Part shown: positions 35,776 to 44,509 of the stretch, in pieces | How the letters are laid out: every line of letters begins with the position of its first letter | Numbering within the stretch: the stretch's first letter is position 1 | Assembly (NCBI RefSeq): GCF_900112255.1 | Contig: NZ_FOLE01000006.1 | Coordinates: forward strand, 1 to 64,000 | Length of the DNA: 64,000 nucleotides | Direction: 5' to 3' | Source: Flexibacter flexilis DSM 6793 | GTDB lineage: Bacteria > Bacteroidota > Bacteroidia > Cytophagales > Flexibacteraceae | The notes under the pieces: model-generated | Seen by the model: the letters and a program-made list of their open reading frames with translations, nothing else | Database searches by the model: none | What the model was told of the DNA's origin: nothing | Program-made: the position numbers and the translations under genes

Positions 35776-36204
35776 TTATTGACCGATAGCCACTAATTCT
35801 ATTTCAAAAATAAGGTCTTGGCCTGCCAATGGGTGGTTTGCGTCCAATACCAAAACCTCGTCCGTTACTTGCGCCACTACCACAGGCAAAGGCGAACCGT
35901 CAGGCTGTTGCAACATCAATTGCATCCCAACTTCTGGGTTAAGGTCGGCTGGTACTTCGTCCAAACGGAAAGTAATGAACATTTCTTCGCTACGTTGGCC
36001 ATAGGCCTCATTTGCATCAATTACGGCTTCTTTTTTGTCGCCGATGTTCATGCCATGCACGGCAGCATCAAAACCCGGAATCATTTGTCCGCTTCCCAAC
36101 TCGAAAGCCAAAGGCTCGCGGCCTTCTGAGCTGTCGAACGTAGAACCATCGCGCAAACGACCTGTATAATGAACCTGTACGAAATCTCCTTTCTTGGCAG
36201 TCAT
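35776..36204 (-). CDS. SlyD-like FKBP peptidyl-prolyl isomerase
   Basis: A cytosolic proline isomerase and chaperone of 142 residues. FKBP core: GDFVQVHYTGRLRDGSTFDSS, then the IF-chaperone insertion (about residues 72-125; EEMFITFRLDEVPAD to DANHPLAGQDLIFEIEL), as in SlyD. The His/Cys-rich metal-binding tail of E. coli SlyD is missing; the protein ends just after the core. It has a long leader of about 90 nt and a full promoter. Confidence 0.92.
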   Translation of the reverse strand: MTAKKGDFVQVHYTGRLRDGSTFDSSEGREPLAFELGSGQMIPGFDAAVHGMNIGDKKEAVIDANEAYGQRSEEMFITFRLDEVPADLNPEVGMQLMLQQPDGSPLPVVVAQVTDEVLVLDANHPLAGQDLIFEIELVAIGQ

Positions 36205-36303
36205 CTTAATTTTTTATTTTTTGGTTAGAATAAATTTTTGCAACCAAAGAAAAGATAAAATACTGGAAAAGAGTATTTTATATTATTCGTTGGTTCTGAT
36301 GGA

Positions 36304-36333
36304 CAAAGGTAAGGAAATATCCAAACCACCAAA
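36304..36333 (-). promoter_or_regulatory. Promoter of the FKBP gene
   Basis: TTTG (36330-36333), 18 bp, TACCTTTG (36304-36311) on the minus strand: full consensus. It stands between the end of the RND operon and the FKBP gene, so the latter is not dependent on read-through. Confidence 0.8.
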
Positions 36334-36376
36334 CATTATACTTATAAAACATTTGTTTGGATACTGCCGCCTATTT

Positions 36377-37792
36377 TTATTTCCAACCACCGCCCAAAGC
36401 TCTGTACAGTTCCACAGTGGCTTGCAACTGCTGCAACTTATCCGAAACGCCGTTGAGCTGCGCGGTAAGCAAATTTTGCTCGGCGGTCAGTACGTCGGTG
36501 TAGTTGGTGCTGGACGTGTATTTGAGCAATTCTTTGGTAAAATCCGAAGCCTTTTGCAACGACTCTATTTGCGTTTTGCGCATTTGCTCTTTTTCGATGG
36601 CCACCTGATACGAGTACAACGCATTGCTTACTTCTTGGCCTGCCGTGAGCACTGTTTTTTGGAAAGTAAAATACATTTCCTCTTGTGTGGCTTTGGCTTT
36701 GCGCAAACGCTGCTTGTTAATTCCCTGATTAAAAATCGGTTGGGTAAGTCCGCCGATGATATTTCCGTAAAATGTATTCGTGAAAAAATTCTGTACGCTA
36801 TTGGCCGTATTCCAGCCCGCCGTTGCCGAAATGGTCAGGGACGGATAAAAATACGTGCGCGCCATATTGGTCAGCTCAAAGGCATTGCGAAAACCGTGTT
36901 CGGCTTGCTGCACGTCTGGGCGGTTGGCCAGCAATTGCGCAGAAACTCCCGTTTTCAGTTCCACACTGATTTGTTGAGCAGCAAAATTACCCCGCAAAAT
37001 ACTATCCGAAGGCAAAGCCAACAAGGTACTCAAGGCATTTTCCGACTCGCGGCGGCTCTGCTTAATCACGGGTATTTGCAACTGTGCCGCGTACAAATTC
37101 GCTTCGCTGTTGGCCAAATCCGCTTTGTTCAGTACGCCGTTGGCTTTCAGTACTTTGGCCGTTTCTATTTCTTTTTTCCGAATCGCTACGGTTTCCTCCA
37201 CAATGCGAAGTTGTTCGTCGTAGGCCAATAATTGATAATAATTCGTGGCGATTTGGGCTACCAATTGCGTCTGAACGGCGCGTTTGTAGGCCTCACTTTG
37301 CAAATAGGCCGCCACATACGAACGCTTACTGCTGCGCAATTTGCCCCACACATCCAACTCCCAACTGGCACTGCCAAACAATGCGTAAATGTCATTGGAC
37401 GGAATGCTCGTAACATTGATACCGTTGGCGCGTGCGTTGGCCGTAGAAGGCTTGGAGTGCGTTACCTGCGCGGTAGCCGACACGGTTGGTAGCAAAGCTA
37501 ATTTGCTTTGTTGCAGGTTGGCCGAAGCACTGTTCATACGCGTTACGGCAATTTTGAGGTCATAGTTTTGCGCCAAACCTTTCTGAATCAGGTTGCGCAA
37601 AGCCTCATCAGCAAAAAGCTGTTGCCAAGGCAAAGCCGCCATGCTGGCCGTATCGGAGGTAGTTTGCCCCCGATACAACTTGCTGGTTTGTTGGTCTTTG
37701 AGTGGACTCTCGTATTTGCGCGTAATGCCGCAAGCCGTAATTAACCACGCCCCCAAACCCGTAATGACTATATTTTTGATAAATGGTCTCAT
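36377..37792 (-). CDS. RND efflux outer membrane lipoprotein (NodT/OprM)
   Basis: TolC-type outer membrane channel of a tripartite efflux pump. Start at 37792 (MRPFIKNIVITGLG) gives a lipoprotein signal with lipobox LITAC. The 471 residues hold two OEP repeats with long alpha-hairpins (RMNSASANLQQSKLALLPTVSATAQV; KADLANSEANLYAAQLQIP; LLANRPDVQQAEHGFRNAF, the standard NodT motif ANRPDVQQAE). It is the third gene of the RND operon, 30 bp after the pump gene. Confidence 0.94.
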   Translation of the reverse strand: MRPFIKNIVITGLGAWLITACGITRKYESPLKDQQTSKLYRGQTTSDTASMAALPWQQLFADEALRNLIQKGLAQNYDLKIAVTRMNSASANLQQSKLALLPTVSATAQVTHSKPSTANARANGINVTSIPSNDIYALFGSASWELDVWGKLRSSKRSYVAAYLQSEAYKRAVQTQLVAQIATNYYQLLAYDEQLRIVEETVAIRKKEIETAKVLKANGVLNKADLANSEANLYAAQLQIPVIKQSRRESENALSTLLALPSDSILRGNFAAQQISVELKTGVSAQLLANRPDVQQAEHGFRNAFELTNMARTYFYPSLTISATAGWNTANSVQNFFTNTFYGNIIGGLTQPIFNQGINKQRLRKAKATQEEMYFTFQKTVLTAGQEVSNALYSYQVAIEKEQMRKTQIESLQKASDFTKELLKYTSSTNYTDVLTAEQNLLTAQLNGVSDKLQQLQATVELYRALGGGWK

Positions 37793-37822
37793 GATTTTGA
37801 TTGAATTTTGCTGCAAATGATT

Positions 37823-40800
37823 TTAGTCTTCGATGACTTTGGGTGGGCCGCTTACTTTTTCTTGCAAACCTTGGAAAATCACAAACAGAATAGGAATGAA
37901 AAATACACCCAACAGCGTACCCGTTAGCATGCCACCAATCGCCCCAACGCCAATGGCAATGTTTCCGTTTGCTCCTGCGCCCGTCGAAAACATGAGCGGC
38001 ATGAGGCCAAACACAAACGCTAACGAAGTCATCAGAATCGGACGCAAACGCGCTTCCGCTCCTTCGATGGCCGCCTCCAAAAGCGACAACCCATGTACGC
38101 GCCGCTGCAAAGCAAACTCGACAATCAGAATGGCATTTTTGGCCAACAAACCAATGAGCATTACCAGCGTGATTTGTACATAAATATTATTGTCCAAACC
38201 CCACAGATTCACGAACAAAAACACACCACTCAAACCAATCGGCAAAGAGGCAATCACGGCCAACGGCAACAAATAACTTTCATATTGCGCACTCAACAAG
38301 AAATACACAAACACCAAACACAAACCGAAAATATACACCGACTGCGTTCCGCTTTTTTGTTCCTCGCGGCTAATGCCCGAAAACTCATAGCCATAACCCG
38401 CAGGCAGCGTTTGCGCGGCTACTTCTTTGATGGCGTTGAGGGCTTCGCCCGAACTGTAGGCGGGGTCTGGCGAACCGTTCACGGCCATAGAGCTAAACAA
38501 GTTGAAGCGCGAAATACTTTCGGGGCCATAGACTCTTTTCAGGCTGATAAACTCGGTAATCGGAGCCATATTTTGGCCGTCGTCGGTGCGCACATATATC
38601 GAGTTGAGGCCTTCGATGTTGGCCCTGTAATTCGTGTCGGCTTGCACCATTACGCGGTATTGTTTCCCAAACTGATTGAAATTACTCGCATACGATGCTC
38701 CATAATATACTTGCATCGTGTTGAGCAAAGAACTAATACTAATGCCAGCTTCCTGACATTTGGCCACATTCACATCCATTTGGTATTGTGGGAAATTGGG
38801 GTTGAAAGACGTGGCCGCAAACTGAATTTCGGGGCGTTGATTAAGGGCAGCCAAAAAGTTTTGGGAAACTTTATAAAACTCATCTACTGAGTGGCCGCCC
38901 TTGTCTTGCAACTGGAATTCAAAACCGCCACTCATACCAAAGCCCGTAATCGTAGGCAAGGATATAATCATCACACGCGCATCGGTAATGGGTGCAAATT
39001 TTTGGCGAAGTTTTTTTACAACGTCTTCATTGGTTACACCTTTGCGGTCGTCCCAATGTTTGAGTTCGAGTATTTCCATCGCGTAAGCACTACCGCTTCC
39101 CGCAATAAAGTTTTGACCCACCATGCGCAAAGCGTTATTTACTTCTGGAATGGTTCGGGCAATACTGTCGATGCGGTTGGCCACTTCGGTGGTTCTTTCC
39201 ATGGAAGTGGCAGGCGGAAGGCTAATGTTGATAAAAAGAGCTCCCATGTCTTCGTTTGGCACAAAGCTCGATGGCGTGGTTTTCATCATATAATAAAACC
39301 CGCCACTAAACATGGCAATCGCGGCCACCGTAATCCATTTGCGCACCGCCAAAAAGTTTACAATGCGTTTGTATTTGCCCAAAAGTCCATCATAAGAAGC
39401 ATTGAACGCCACCCCAAAACGATACATAAAACCTTTGTTGCCTTGAGCGGCGGCGTGTTCGTTGGCGTGTGCGGGTGGTAGCAAAAACAAGGCAGCCAAC
39501 GCAGGACAAAGCGTAAGTGCATTTACTGCCGAAATAATAATGGCAATGGCAAGCGTAATACCAAATTGTTGGTAGAAAACCCCCGTAGAGCCACCAATAA
39601 ACGCCACAGGCACGAACACCGCCGACATCACCAACGTAATAGACACGATAGCCGTCGAGATTTCGGACATGGCATCTATGGCCGCTTTGCGCGGAGACGT
39701 GTAGCCGCTTTCCAGTTTGGCGTGTACGGCTTCCACCACCACAATCGCATCATCCACCACAATCCCGATGGCCAGCACCAACGCAAACAGCGTGAGCAAA
39801 TTGATACTAAAACCAAAAACGTAGAGGAAGAAAAACGTACCACAAATCGCCACTGGCACGGAAATCCCGTGAATAATCGTACTACGAAAATCTTGTAAGA
39901 AGATGAAAATCACCAAGAACACCAACAAGAAACATTCTATCAGCGTATGAATTACTTTACTAATGGATGCGTCCAAAAACTTGTTTACGTTTACCAAAGT
40001 GGCATTATGCAAACCCGTAGGGTAGCTTTGCGATATTTCGTCAAACACCTTTTGCGCTTCTGCAATTACTTCTTGGGCGTTAGCTCCCGCCACCTGATTG
40101 ACGGCAATGTTTACAGTCGGTTTGCCATTAATCACGGTTTTGGAATTATAACTTTGTGCGCCAAGTTCCACACGTGCCACATCTTTCAGGCGCAACAATT
40201 GCCCTTTGCCTACGGATTTGATAATGATGTTTTCAAATTCGGTAACCGACTGCAACTTACCTCTGTATTTGATTACGTACTGAAAACTTTGTCCGCCATT
40301 TTCCCCAAATTTCCCTGGTGCAGCCTCAATATTTTGTTGGTCGAGGGCGGCGGTAATGTCTTGCGGCACTAAACCGTACACCGACATTACGTTGGGTTTG
40401 AGCCAAATACGCATCGAATAATTGCGCTGACCAAACGCCGACGCATCGCCCACGCCTTTGATGCGTTTCAGGCGCGGAATAATATTGATTTCGGCATAGT
40501 TTTGTAGAAAATTCTGGTCGTAAGCGGGGTTATCGCTATAAACCGCCGTGATGAGCAAGTTACTACTCTGTCTTTTGCGCACCGTAACGCCTGCTTTGGT
40601 TACTTCTTGCGGCAACAAACTCGTAGCCGTCGAAACGCGGTTCTGGACATTGACCGCCGCCATGTCGGGGTCTGTTCCTACTTCAAAAAATACGCTAATC
40701 GTTGCGCCGCCTTCGTTGGTGGCCGTCGAAGTCATGTAGGTCATGCCTTCTACTCCGTTGATTTGCTCTTCCAACGGCACAATAACACTTTTGAGCACCA

Positions 40801-40984
40801 CATCGGCATTTGCTCCCGTATAAGAAGTGGATACTTGCACGGTGGGCGGCGTAATGTCTGGATATTGGGCTACTGGCAACGAAACCATGCCCAAAATACC
40901 CAGCAATACGATGATGACAGAAATCACCGTACTGAGTACGGGTCTGTCGATAAAGACTTTTAAAAATGTGCTTCCCTTTTGCAT
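37823..40984 (-). CDS. RND multidrug efflux pump, HAE1/AcrB family
   Basis: Proton-driven inner membrane pump of 1053 residues. Visible features: N-terminal cytoplasmic FIDRPVLSTVISVIIVL, porter domain repeats (PVAQYPDITPPTVQVSTSYTGA; QNRVSTATSLLPQEVTKAGV), and the proton-relay segment IGIVVDDAIVVVEAVHAKL in TM4 with the paired Asp of AcrB. TM10-12 carry LLAKNAILIVEFA (Lys of the relay) and GAEARLRPILMTSLAFVFGLMPL. Full length and intact. It lies 3 bp after the adaptor gene, so the two are translationally close. The substrate range is not readable. Confidence 0.96.
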   Translation of the reverse strand: MQKGSTFLKVFIDRPVLSTVISVIIVLLGILGMVSLPVAQYPDITPPTVQVSTSYTGANADVVLKSVIVPLEEQINGVEGMTYMTSTATNEGGATISVFFEVGTDPDMAAVNVQNRVSTATSLLPQEVTKAGVTVRKRQSSNLLITAVYSDNPAYDQNFLQNYAEINIIPRLKRIKGVGDASAFGQRNYSMRIWLKPNVMSVYGLVPQDITAALDQQNIEAAPGKFGENGGQSFQYVIKYRGKLQSVTEFENIIIKSVGKGQLLRLKDVARVELGAQSYNSKTVINGKPTVNIAVNQVAGANAQEVIAEAQKVFDEISQSYPTGLHNATLVNVNKFLDASISKVIHTLIECFLLVFLVIFIFLQDFRSTIIHGISVPVAICGTFFFLYVFGFSINLLTLFALVLAIGIVVDDAIVVVEAVHAKLESGYTSPRKAAIDAMSEISTAIVSITLVMSAVFVPVAFIGGSTGVFYQQFGITLAIAIIISAVNALTLCPALAALFLLPPAHANEHAAAQGNKGFMYRFGVAFNASYDGLLGKYKRIVNFLAVRKWITVAAIAMFSGGFYYMMKTTPSSFVPNEDMGALFINISLPPATSMERTTEVANRIDSIARTIPEVNNALRMVGQNFIAGSGSAYAMEILELKHWDDRKGVTNEDVVKKLRQKFAPITDARVMIISLPTITGFGMSGGFEFQLQDKGGHSVDEFYKVSQNFLAALNQRPEIQFAATSFNPNFPQYQMDVNVAKCQEAGISISSLLNTMQVYYGASYASNFNQFGKQYRVMVQADTNYRANIEGLNSIYVRTDDGQNMAPITEFISLKRVYGPESISRFNLFSSMAVNGSPDPAYSSGEALNAIKEVAAQTLPAGYGYEFSGISREEQKSGTQSVYIFGLCLVFVYFLLSAQYESYLLPLAVIASLPIGLSGVFLFVNLWGLDNNIYVQITLVMLIGLLAKNAILIVEFALQRRVHGLSLLEAAIEGAEARLRPILMTSLAFVFGLMPLMFSTGAGANGNIAIGVGAIGGMLTGTLLGVFFIPILFVIFQGLQEKVSGPPKVIED

Positions 40985-40987
40985 AAC

Positions 40988-42163
40988 TTATCGTTGGGTA
41001 TGGTAAACAGTCTGCGGACTTACTAACACGGGCTTAATCGCCATGCTATCTTTTAGGTTAATAATGCCACTGACCACCACTTTATCACCTGCATTAAGTC
41101 CTTGATTTACAATAAAAAATTGGCCGTCGTTGGTCGGTGTCGTCTTGATGGCGCGGCTCACTACCTTGTTGTCTTGGGTGAGTACATACACCAAGCGTTT
41201 GTCTTGCAACTCATACGTGGCATTTTGAGGAATAGACAAAGCATTCGTTTCATTGCGCGGCACACGTACCGAAGCACTCGCCCCACTTTGCAACAAATTT
41301 TCGGGGTTGGGGAAAGTGGCACGCAGGTTAGAAGAACCCGTCGCGGTGGTAAGCAAGCCGCTTGCCGTTTCTACTTTGCCCGTTTGGTCGTATAGCGAAC
41401 CATCGGCCAACACGAGTTGCACGGCTGGCAGTTGTTTGAGTTTTTCCTGAAGCGTGCGGCCTTTGTAAGTGCGACTAAAGTCTAACAATTGCTTTTCGTT
41501 GAGGGCAAAATACGCGTACATACTTTTGTCGGCGGCCAACGTAGTAAGCGGATTGGCCGATGAGCCACTGACCAAACTTCCTTTTTTGTATGGAATAGTG
41601 CCTATCACGCCATCGGCGGGACTGCTTACCAACGTATAACCCATATTGGCGCGAGCGTTGGCCAACGTGGCTTGGGCTTGGGCTAAAGTCGCTTTGCGGG
41701 CTTCGAGAGTGTATTCTGCCGACTCCAATTCAAACTGACTCACAATTTCTTTTTCTACCAAAGCCTTTGCCTTCGTTACGGCGATTTCGGCGGTTTTGAT
41801 GTCGGCTTGGGCCGTTTTGATACCTGCTTCCGCACTCCGTAACTCTTGGGCGTATTGCGGGCTGCTAATACGGAAAAGTTTTTGACCACGACGAACACTT
41901 GCCCCTTCATCCACGTACAATTCTTCCAAATAGCCTTCTATTTTCGGACGAATTTCTATGACCTCTTGCCCCTGCAATTGCGCGGGATAATCCGTGTAAA
42001 CGCTTACCGTTTGCGGGCTTAGTGGCAATACATTGTATTCTTGAATGGCAGCCGCCCCCATCGGAGGCATTTGTCCTTGTTTGCCTTTGCAGCCTCCGAG
42101 CATAGCGGCAATACCGATGGCACACATAGAGGCGGAGCTTAGTATTCTGATTGTACGTGTCAT
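40988..42163 (-). CDS. RND efflux periplasmic adaptor lipoprotein
   Basis: Membrane-fusion protein (AcrA/MexA type) linking pump and channel. Start at 42163 (MTRTIRILSSASMCAIG) gives a lipoprotein signal with lipobox MLGGC; earlier in-frame codons add a spurious hydrophobic stretch. The 391 residues follow AcrA: lipoyl-half VEIRPKIEGYLEELYVDEGASVRRGQKLF-type segment, coiled-coil hairpin (KTAQADIKTAEIAVTKAKAL; EARKATLAQAQATLANARA), second lipoyl half VSSPADGVIGTIPYKKGSLV, beta-barrel and membrane-proximal domain. First gene of the operon. Confidence 0.95.
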   Translation of the reverse strand: MTRTIRILSSASMCAIGIAAMLGGCKGKQGQMPPMGAAAIQEYNVLPLSPQTVSVYTDYPAQLQGQEVIEIRPKIEGYLEELYVDEGASVRRGQKLFRISSPQYAQELRSAEAGIKTAQADIKTAEIAVTKAKALVEKEIVSQFELESAEYTLEARKATLAQAQATLANARANMGYTLVSSPADGVIGTIPYKKGSLVSGSSANPLTTLAADKSMYAYFALNEKQLLDFSRTYKGRTLQEKLKQLPAVQLVLADGSLYDQTGKVETASGLLTTATGSSNLRATFPNPENLLQSGASASVRVPRNETNALSIPQNATYELQDKRLVYVLTQDNKVVSRAIKTTPTNDGQFFIVNQGLNAGDKVVVSGIINLKDSMAIKPVLVSPQTVYHTQR

Positions 42164-42488
42164 ATACGATGCGTTGTTTCTTTTATTCACGTACAAAAAA
42201 AAGAAATGAATCTTTCCGAAAATAAAGCAATAGACAGAGTAAAAAAGGCAGCCGACAAATTCCATTTTACAACCGACCAACCCCCACATTTCTATCTACG
42301 AATGCCATTTGAGGGCTTGGTCGGTCAAAAAGTACTGTTCATAGATTCTTAGGGCGGGTTGAAAGATTGTATTGTGCAACATACGCGCCAGCAGACTAAA
42401 CTTGTAAGGCTTTTTCGTAATATTGATTTAAAACCCTATGGCTATGCCCCTCATTTTACGATAAAGCACACCTAAAAACATTTGTCTC
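42164..42488. other. Divergent regulatory region between RND operon and LytS gene
   Basis: 325 bp between the adaptor gene and the sensor kinase gene. It carries an inverted repeat ACCGACCAA (42272-42280) / TTGGTCGGT (42317-42325) separated by 36 bp, a candidate operator or RNA stem. No full TAnnTTTG was found; AACATTTG (42477-42484) is one base off and lies directly before the kinase start. Confidence 0.5.
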
Positions 42489-43547
42489 ATGCAAAATTCT
42501 TTATCATTTAATCCATACCTCAATTTTCTGTTACACCTGCTCGGCTGGTCGCTGTTGGGTTTTATGATATTGCTCTACATTCCGCTGAGTTGGGATGTAA
42601 AACTTCCGTATGAGTTTTGGGCGTGGCAAACCCTGAACCTGTTTGTCATGGTCGCGCTGTTTTATGGAAACGCCAAAATCATTGTTCCGCAAACTATTTT
42701 CAAAGGAAAATTCAGCCTTTTTGTGGGCTGGATAATCGCCGTGCTGGTTCTTACGCAACTGCTTTCTTACGTCTATCATTCTTATACGGGGCTGCACGCC
42801 AAAATGGCCACAGTACTTTATTTCAAAGCCAAAAAAGCAACCAATTTCAACCAATTTGTTTTTACGGCGATGCTTTTGGTGCTGGCTTTAAGCACGAGTT
42901 GGGCGATGCTTCAGCATTGGCAGCGCACCGCCAACTACCGCCAACAACTCGAACACGACAAGACCATGACCGAATTGGCTTTGCTCAAAACCCAAATCAA
43001 TCCGCACTTTTTCTTTAACTCCCTCAACAGCATTTACGCACTCACGTACCTAAACGTCGAGGATTCGCGCCAAGCCTTGCACACGCTCAGCCGCATGATG
43101 CGTTATTTGCTTTACAGCACCGAAGACGAAAATACAACCTTGTTCAAAGAGGTGAATTTCCTCAAAGATTACATTGCTCTCATGCGCCTGCGCTCCACCG
43201 ACAAACTCAAAATCAATACGTTTATTCACGAAAACCTGCAAGATATGCCCATCGCGCCGATGTTGCTTTTGCCTTTCGTGGAAAACGCCTTCAAACATGG
43301 GGTCAATGCTACCCAAACTTCCAGTATCGATATACAACTCTATCAGCGAAATGAAAAACTTCATTTTGAGGTAGTTAATTCTATTTTTGTAGAAAATAAC
43401 AACAACTCCGAAACCGCCGAAGGAGGCATAGGCCTTACCAACACGCGCCGCCGCTTGCAACTGCTTTACCCGAACAGACACGAGTTGGCCGCAGGTACAA
43501 ACCACGCGGGCAAATACGAAGTTTCACTACAACTTGATTTAGTATGA
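42489..43547 (+). CDS. LytS/YehU-type sensor histidine kinase
   Basis: A membrane sensor kinase of 352 residues: four hydrophobic segments (about 13-35, 42-65, 75-100, 120-140), a short coiled coil, then the His_kinase domain with QINPHFFFNSLNSIYALTY (phospho-acceptor His within NPHFFFN). The ATPase part has LLPFVENAFKHGV and the G-box GGIGLTNTRRRLQLLYP. No extracellular sensor domain is present. It overlaps the response-regulator start by 4 nt (ATGA). Divergent from the RND operon, which it may control. Confidence 0.92.
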   Translation: MQNSLSFNPYLNFLLHLLGWSLLGFMILLYIPLSWDVKLPYEFWAWQTLNLFVMVALFYGNAKIIVPQTIFKGKFSLFVGWIIAVLVLTQLLSYVYHSYTGLHAKMATVLYFKAKKATNFNQFVFTAMLLVLALSTSWAMLQHWQRTANYRQQLEHDKTMTELALLKTQINPHFFFNSLNSIYALTYLNVEDSRQALHTLSRMMRYLLYSTEDENTTLFKEVNFLKDYIALMRLRSTDKLKINTFIHENLQDMPIAPMLLLPFVENAFKHGVNATQTSSIDIQLYQRNEKLHFEVVNSIFVENNNNSETAEGGIGLTNTRRRLQLLYPNRHELAAGTNHAGKYEVSLQLDLV

Positions 43548-44275
43548 TGCGCCTCAAATGTATAGCCATCGACGACGAACCGCTGGCACTCAAACTCGTT
43601 GAGACCTTTGTCCAACAAACGCCTTTTTTGGAATTGGTCGGTACTTGCGACAGTGCCGTCAATGCCATGAATTTATTGCAAGAGCAACCCGCCGATTTGC
43701 TTTTTCTGGACATCAATATGCCCAATTTTAGCGGCATGGAGCTGGCACGCTGGATGCACCAACAAAACACACCCATGCCCAAAATCATCTTTACCACCGC
43801 CTACAACCATTTTGCCATAGAGGGTTATAAAGTAAATGCAGTGGATTATTTGCTCAAACCCTTCAATTACGAGGAGTTTCTCCGCGCCGCCGCCAACGCC
43901 CTGCAACTCACGCAAGCCGCCGCCTCTTCCGTTCCCAACACGCAACCCGAAGACGACTATATTTTCATTAAGGTAGAATACCAATGGGTGCGCATCAACT
44001 ACAAAGACATTCTTTTTATAGAAGGGCTAAAAGATTACGTCCGCATTCACCTCAACACCCCCGAAAAAGCGATTTTGTCGCTTACCTCGCTCAAACAACT
44101 GGAAGAACGCTTGCCCACGACTAAGTTTTTGCGCGTGCATCGTTCGTTTATTGTGTCGCTGGACAGCATCACGGCCATCAGTAAAAATTCTTTGTTTGTG
44201 GGAAAAGATGAAATCGTGGTGGGCGAACAATACCGCGAGGCCTTCAAAGCCATTATGCAAAAATGGTTGATATAA
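43544..44275 (+). CDS. LytTR-family response regulator
   Basis: A two-domain transcription regulator of 243 residues. The receiver domain (1-120) has the acidic pocket AIDDEP, phospho-acceptor D56 (LLFLDINMP) and the KPF motif (VDYLLKPFNYEEF). The LytTR DNA-binding domain (about 135-243) has YIFIKVEYQWVRI, DILFIEGLKDYVRIHL, LEERLPTTKFLRVHRSFIV and the closing VVGEQYREAF. Such regulators bind short direct repeats of about two helical turns spacing. Cognate partner of the overlapping LytS kinase; candidate targets are the RND operon and the deacetylase gene behind a 21-bp repeat array. Confidence 0.94.
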   Translation: MMRLKCIAIDDEPLALKLVETFVQQTPFLELVGTCDSAVNAMNLLQEQPADLLFLDINMPNFSGMELARWMHQQNTPMPKIIFTTAYNHFAIEGYKVNAVDYLLKPFNYEEFLRAAANALQLTQAAASSVPNTQPEDDYIFIKVEYQWVRINYKDILFIEGLKDYVRIHLNTPEKAILSLTSLKQLEERLPTTKFLRVHRSFIVSLDSITAISKNSLFVGKDEIVVGEQYREAFKAIMQKWLI

Positions 44276-44309
44276 ACACAGATCCGCACGGCGGTGTGTA
44301 TCTTTTACT

Positions 44310-44450
44310 ATTTGCAACAAACAATTAGGCTATTGCATCGAACAATCTATCATTTGTAATGAACAATTAGGCTATTGCATCGAACAATCTACTATTTGAA
44401 ACAAACAATTAGGTTATTGCAACGAACAATCTTTCATTTGTAAAGGAACG
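44310..44450. repeat. Phased 21/42-bp repeat array before the deacetylase gene
   Basis: Three tandem 42-bp units start at 44310, 44352 and 44394, with a partial fourth at 44436. Each contains two AACAAT hexamers; the six exact copies start at 44320, 44341, 44362, 44383, 44404 and 44425, always 21 bp apart (two turns of DNA). Two flank types alternate, one with TTAGGCTATTGCA and one with a CATTTGTAA-like tail. The array is interrupted by stops in the frames I read and is likely non-coding. It ends about 60 bp before the deacetylase ATG. Confidence 0.9.
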
Positions 44451-44509
44451 TACGTGCTGTTAGCTGTATCCTCTATCCAAATATTCAATATCTTTCGCCT
44501 AAAATCTTT

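Noticed and set aside
36194-37231. Long plus-strand frame of 345 codons
   Set aside because: It lies antisense to the OprM-type gene, which has clear family motifs and operon context; the frame is a shadow rich in Arg/His/Phe.
38093-39481. Two long plus-strand frames (265 and 196 codons)
   Set aside because: Antisense shadows of the RND pump gene; composition is not protein-like.
44310-44450. Repeat array as a CRISPR or as a coding heptad repeat
   Set aside because: Repeats are contiguous with no unique spacers, no cas genes are nearby, and stop codons interrupt the frames read.
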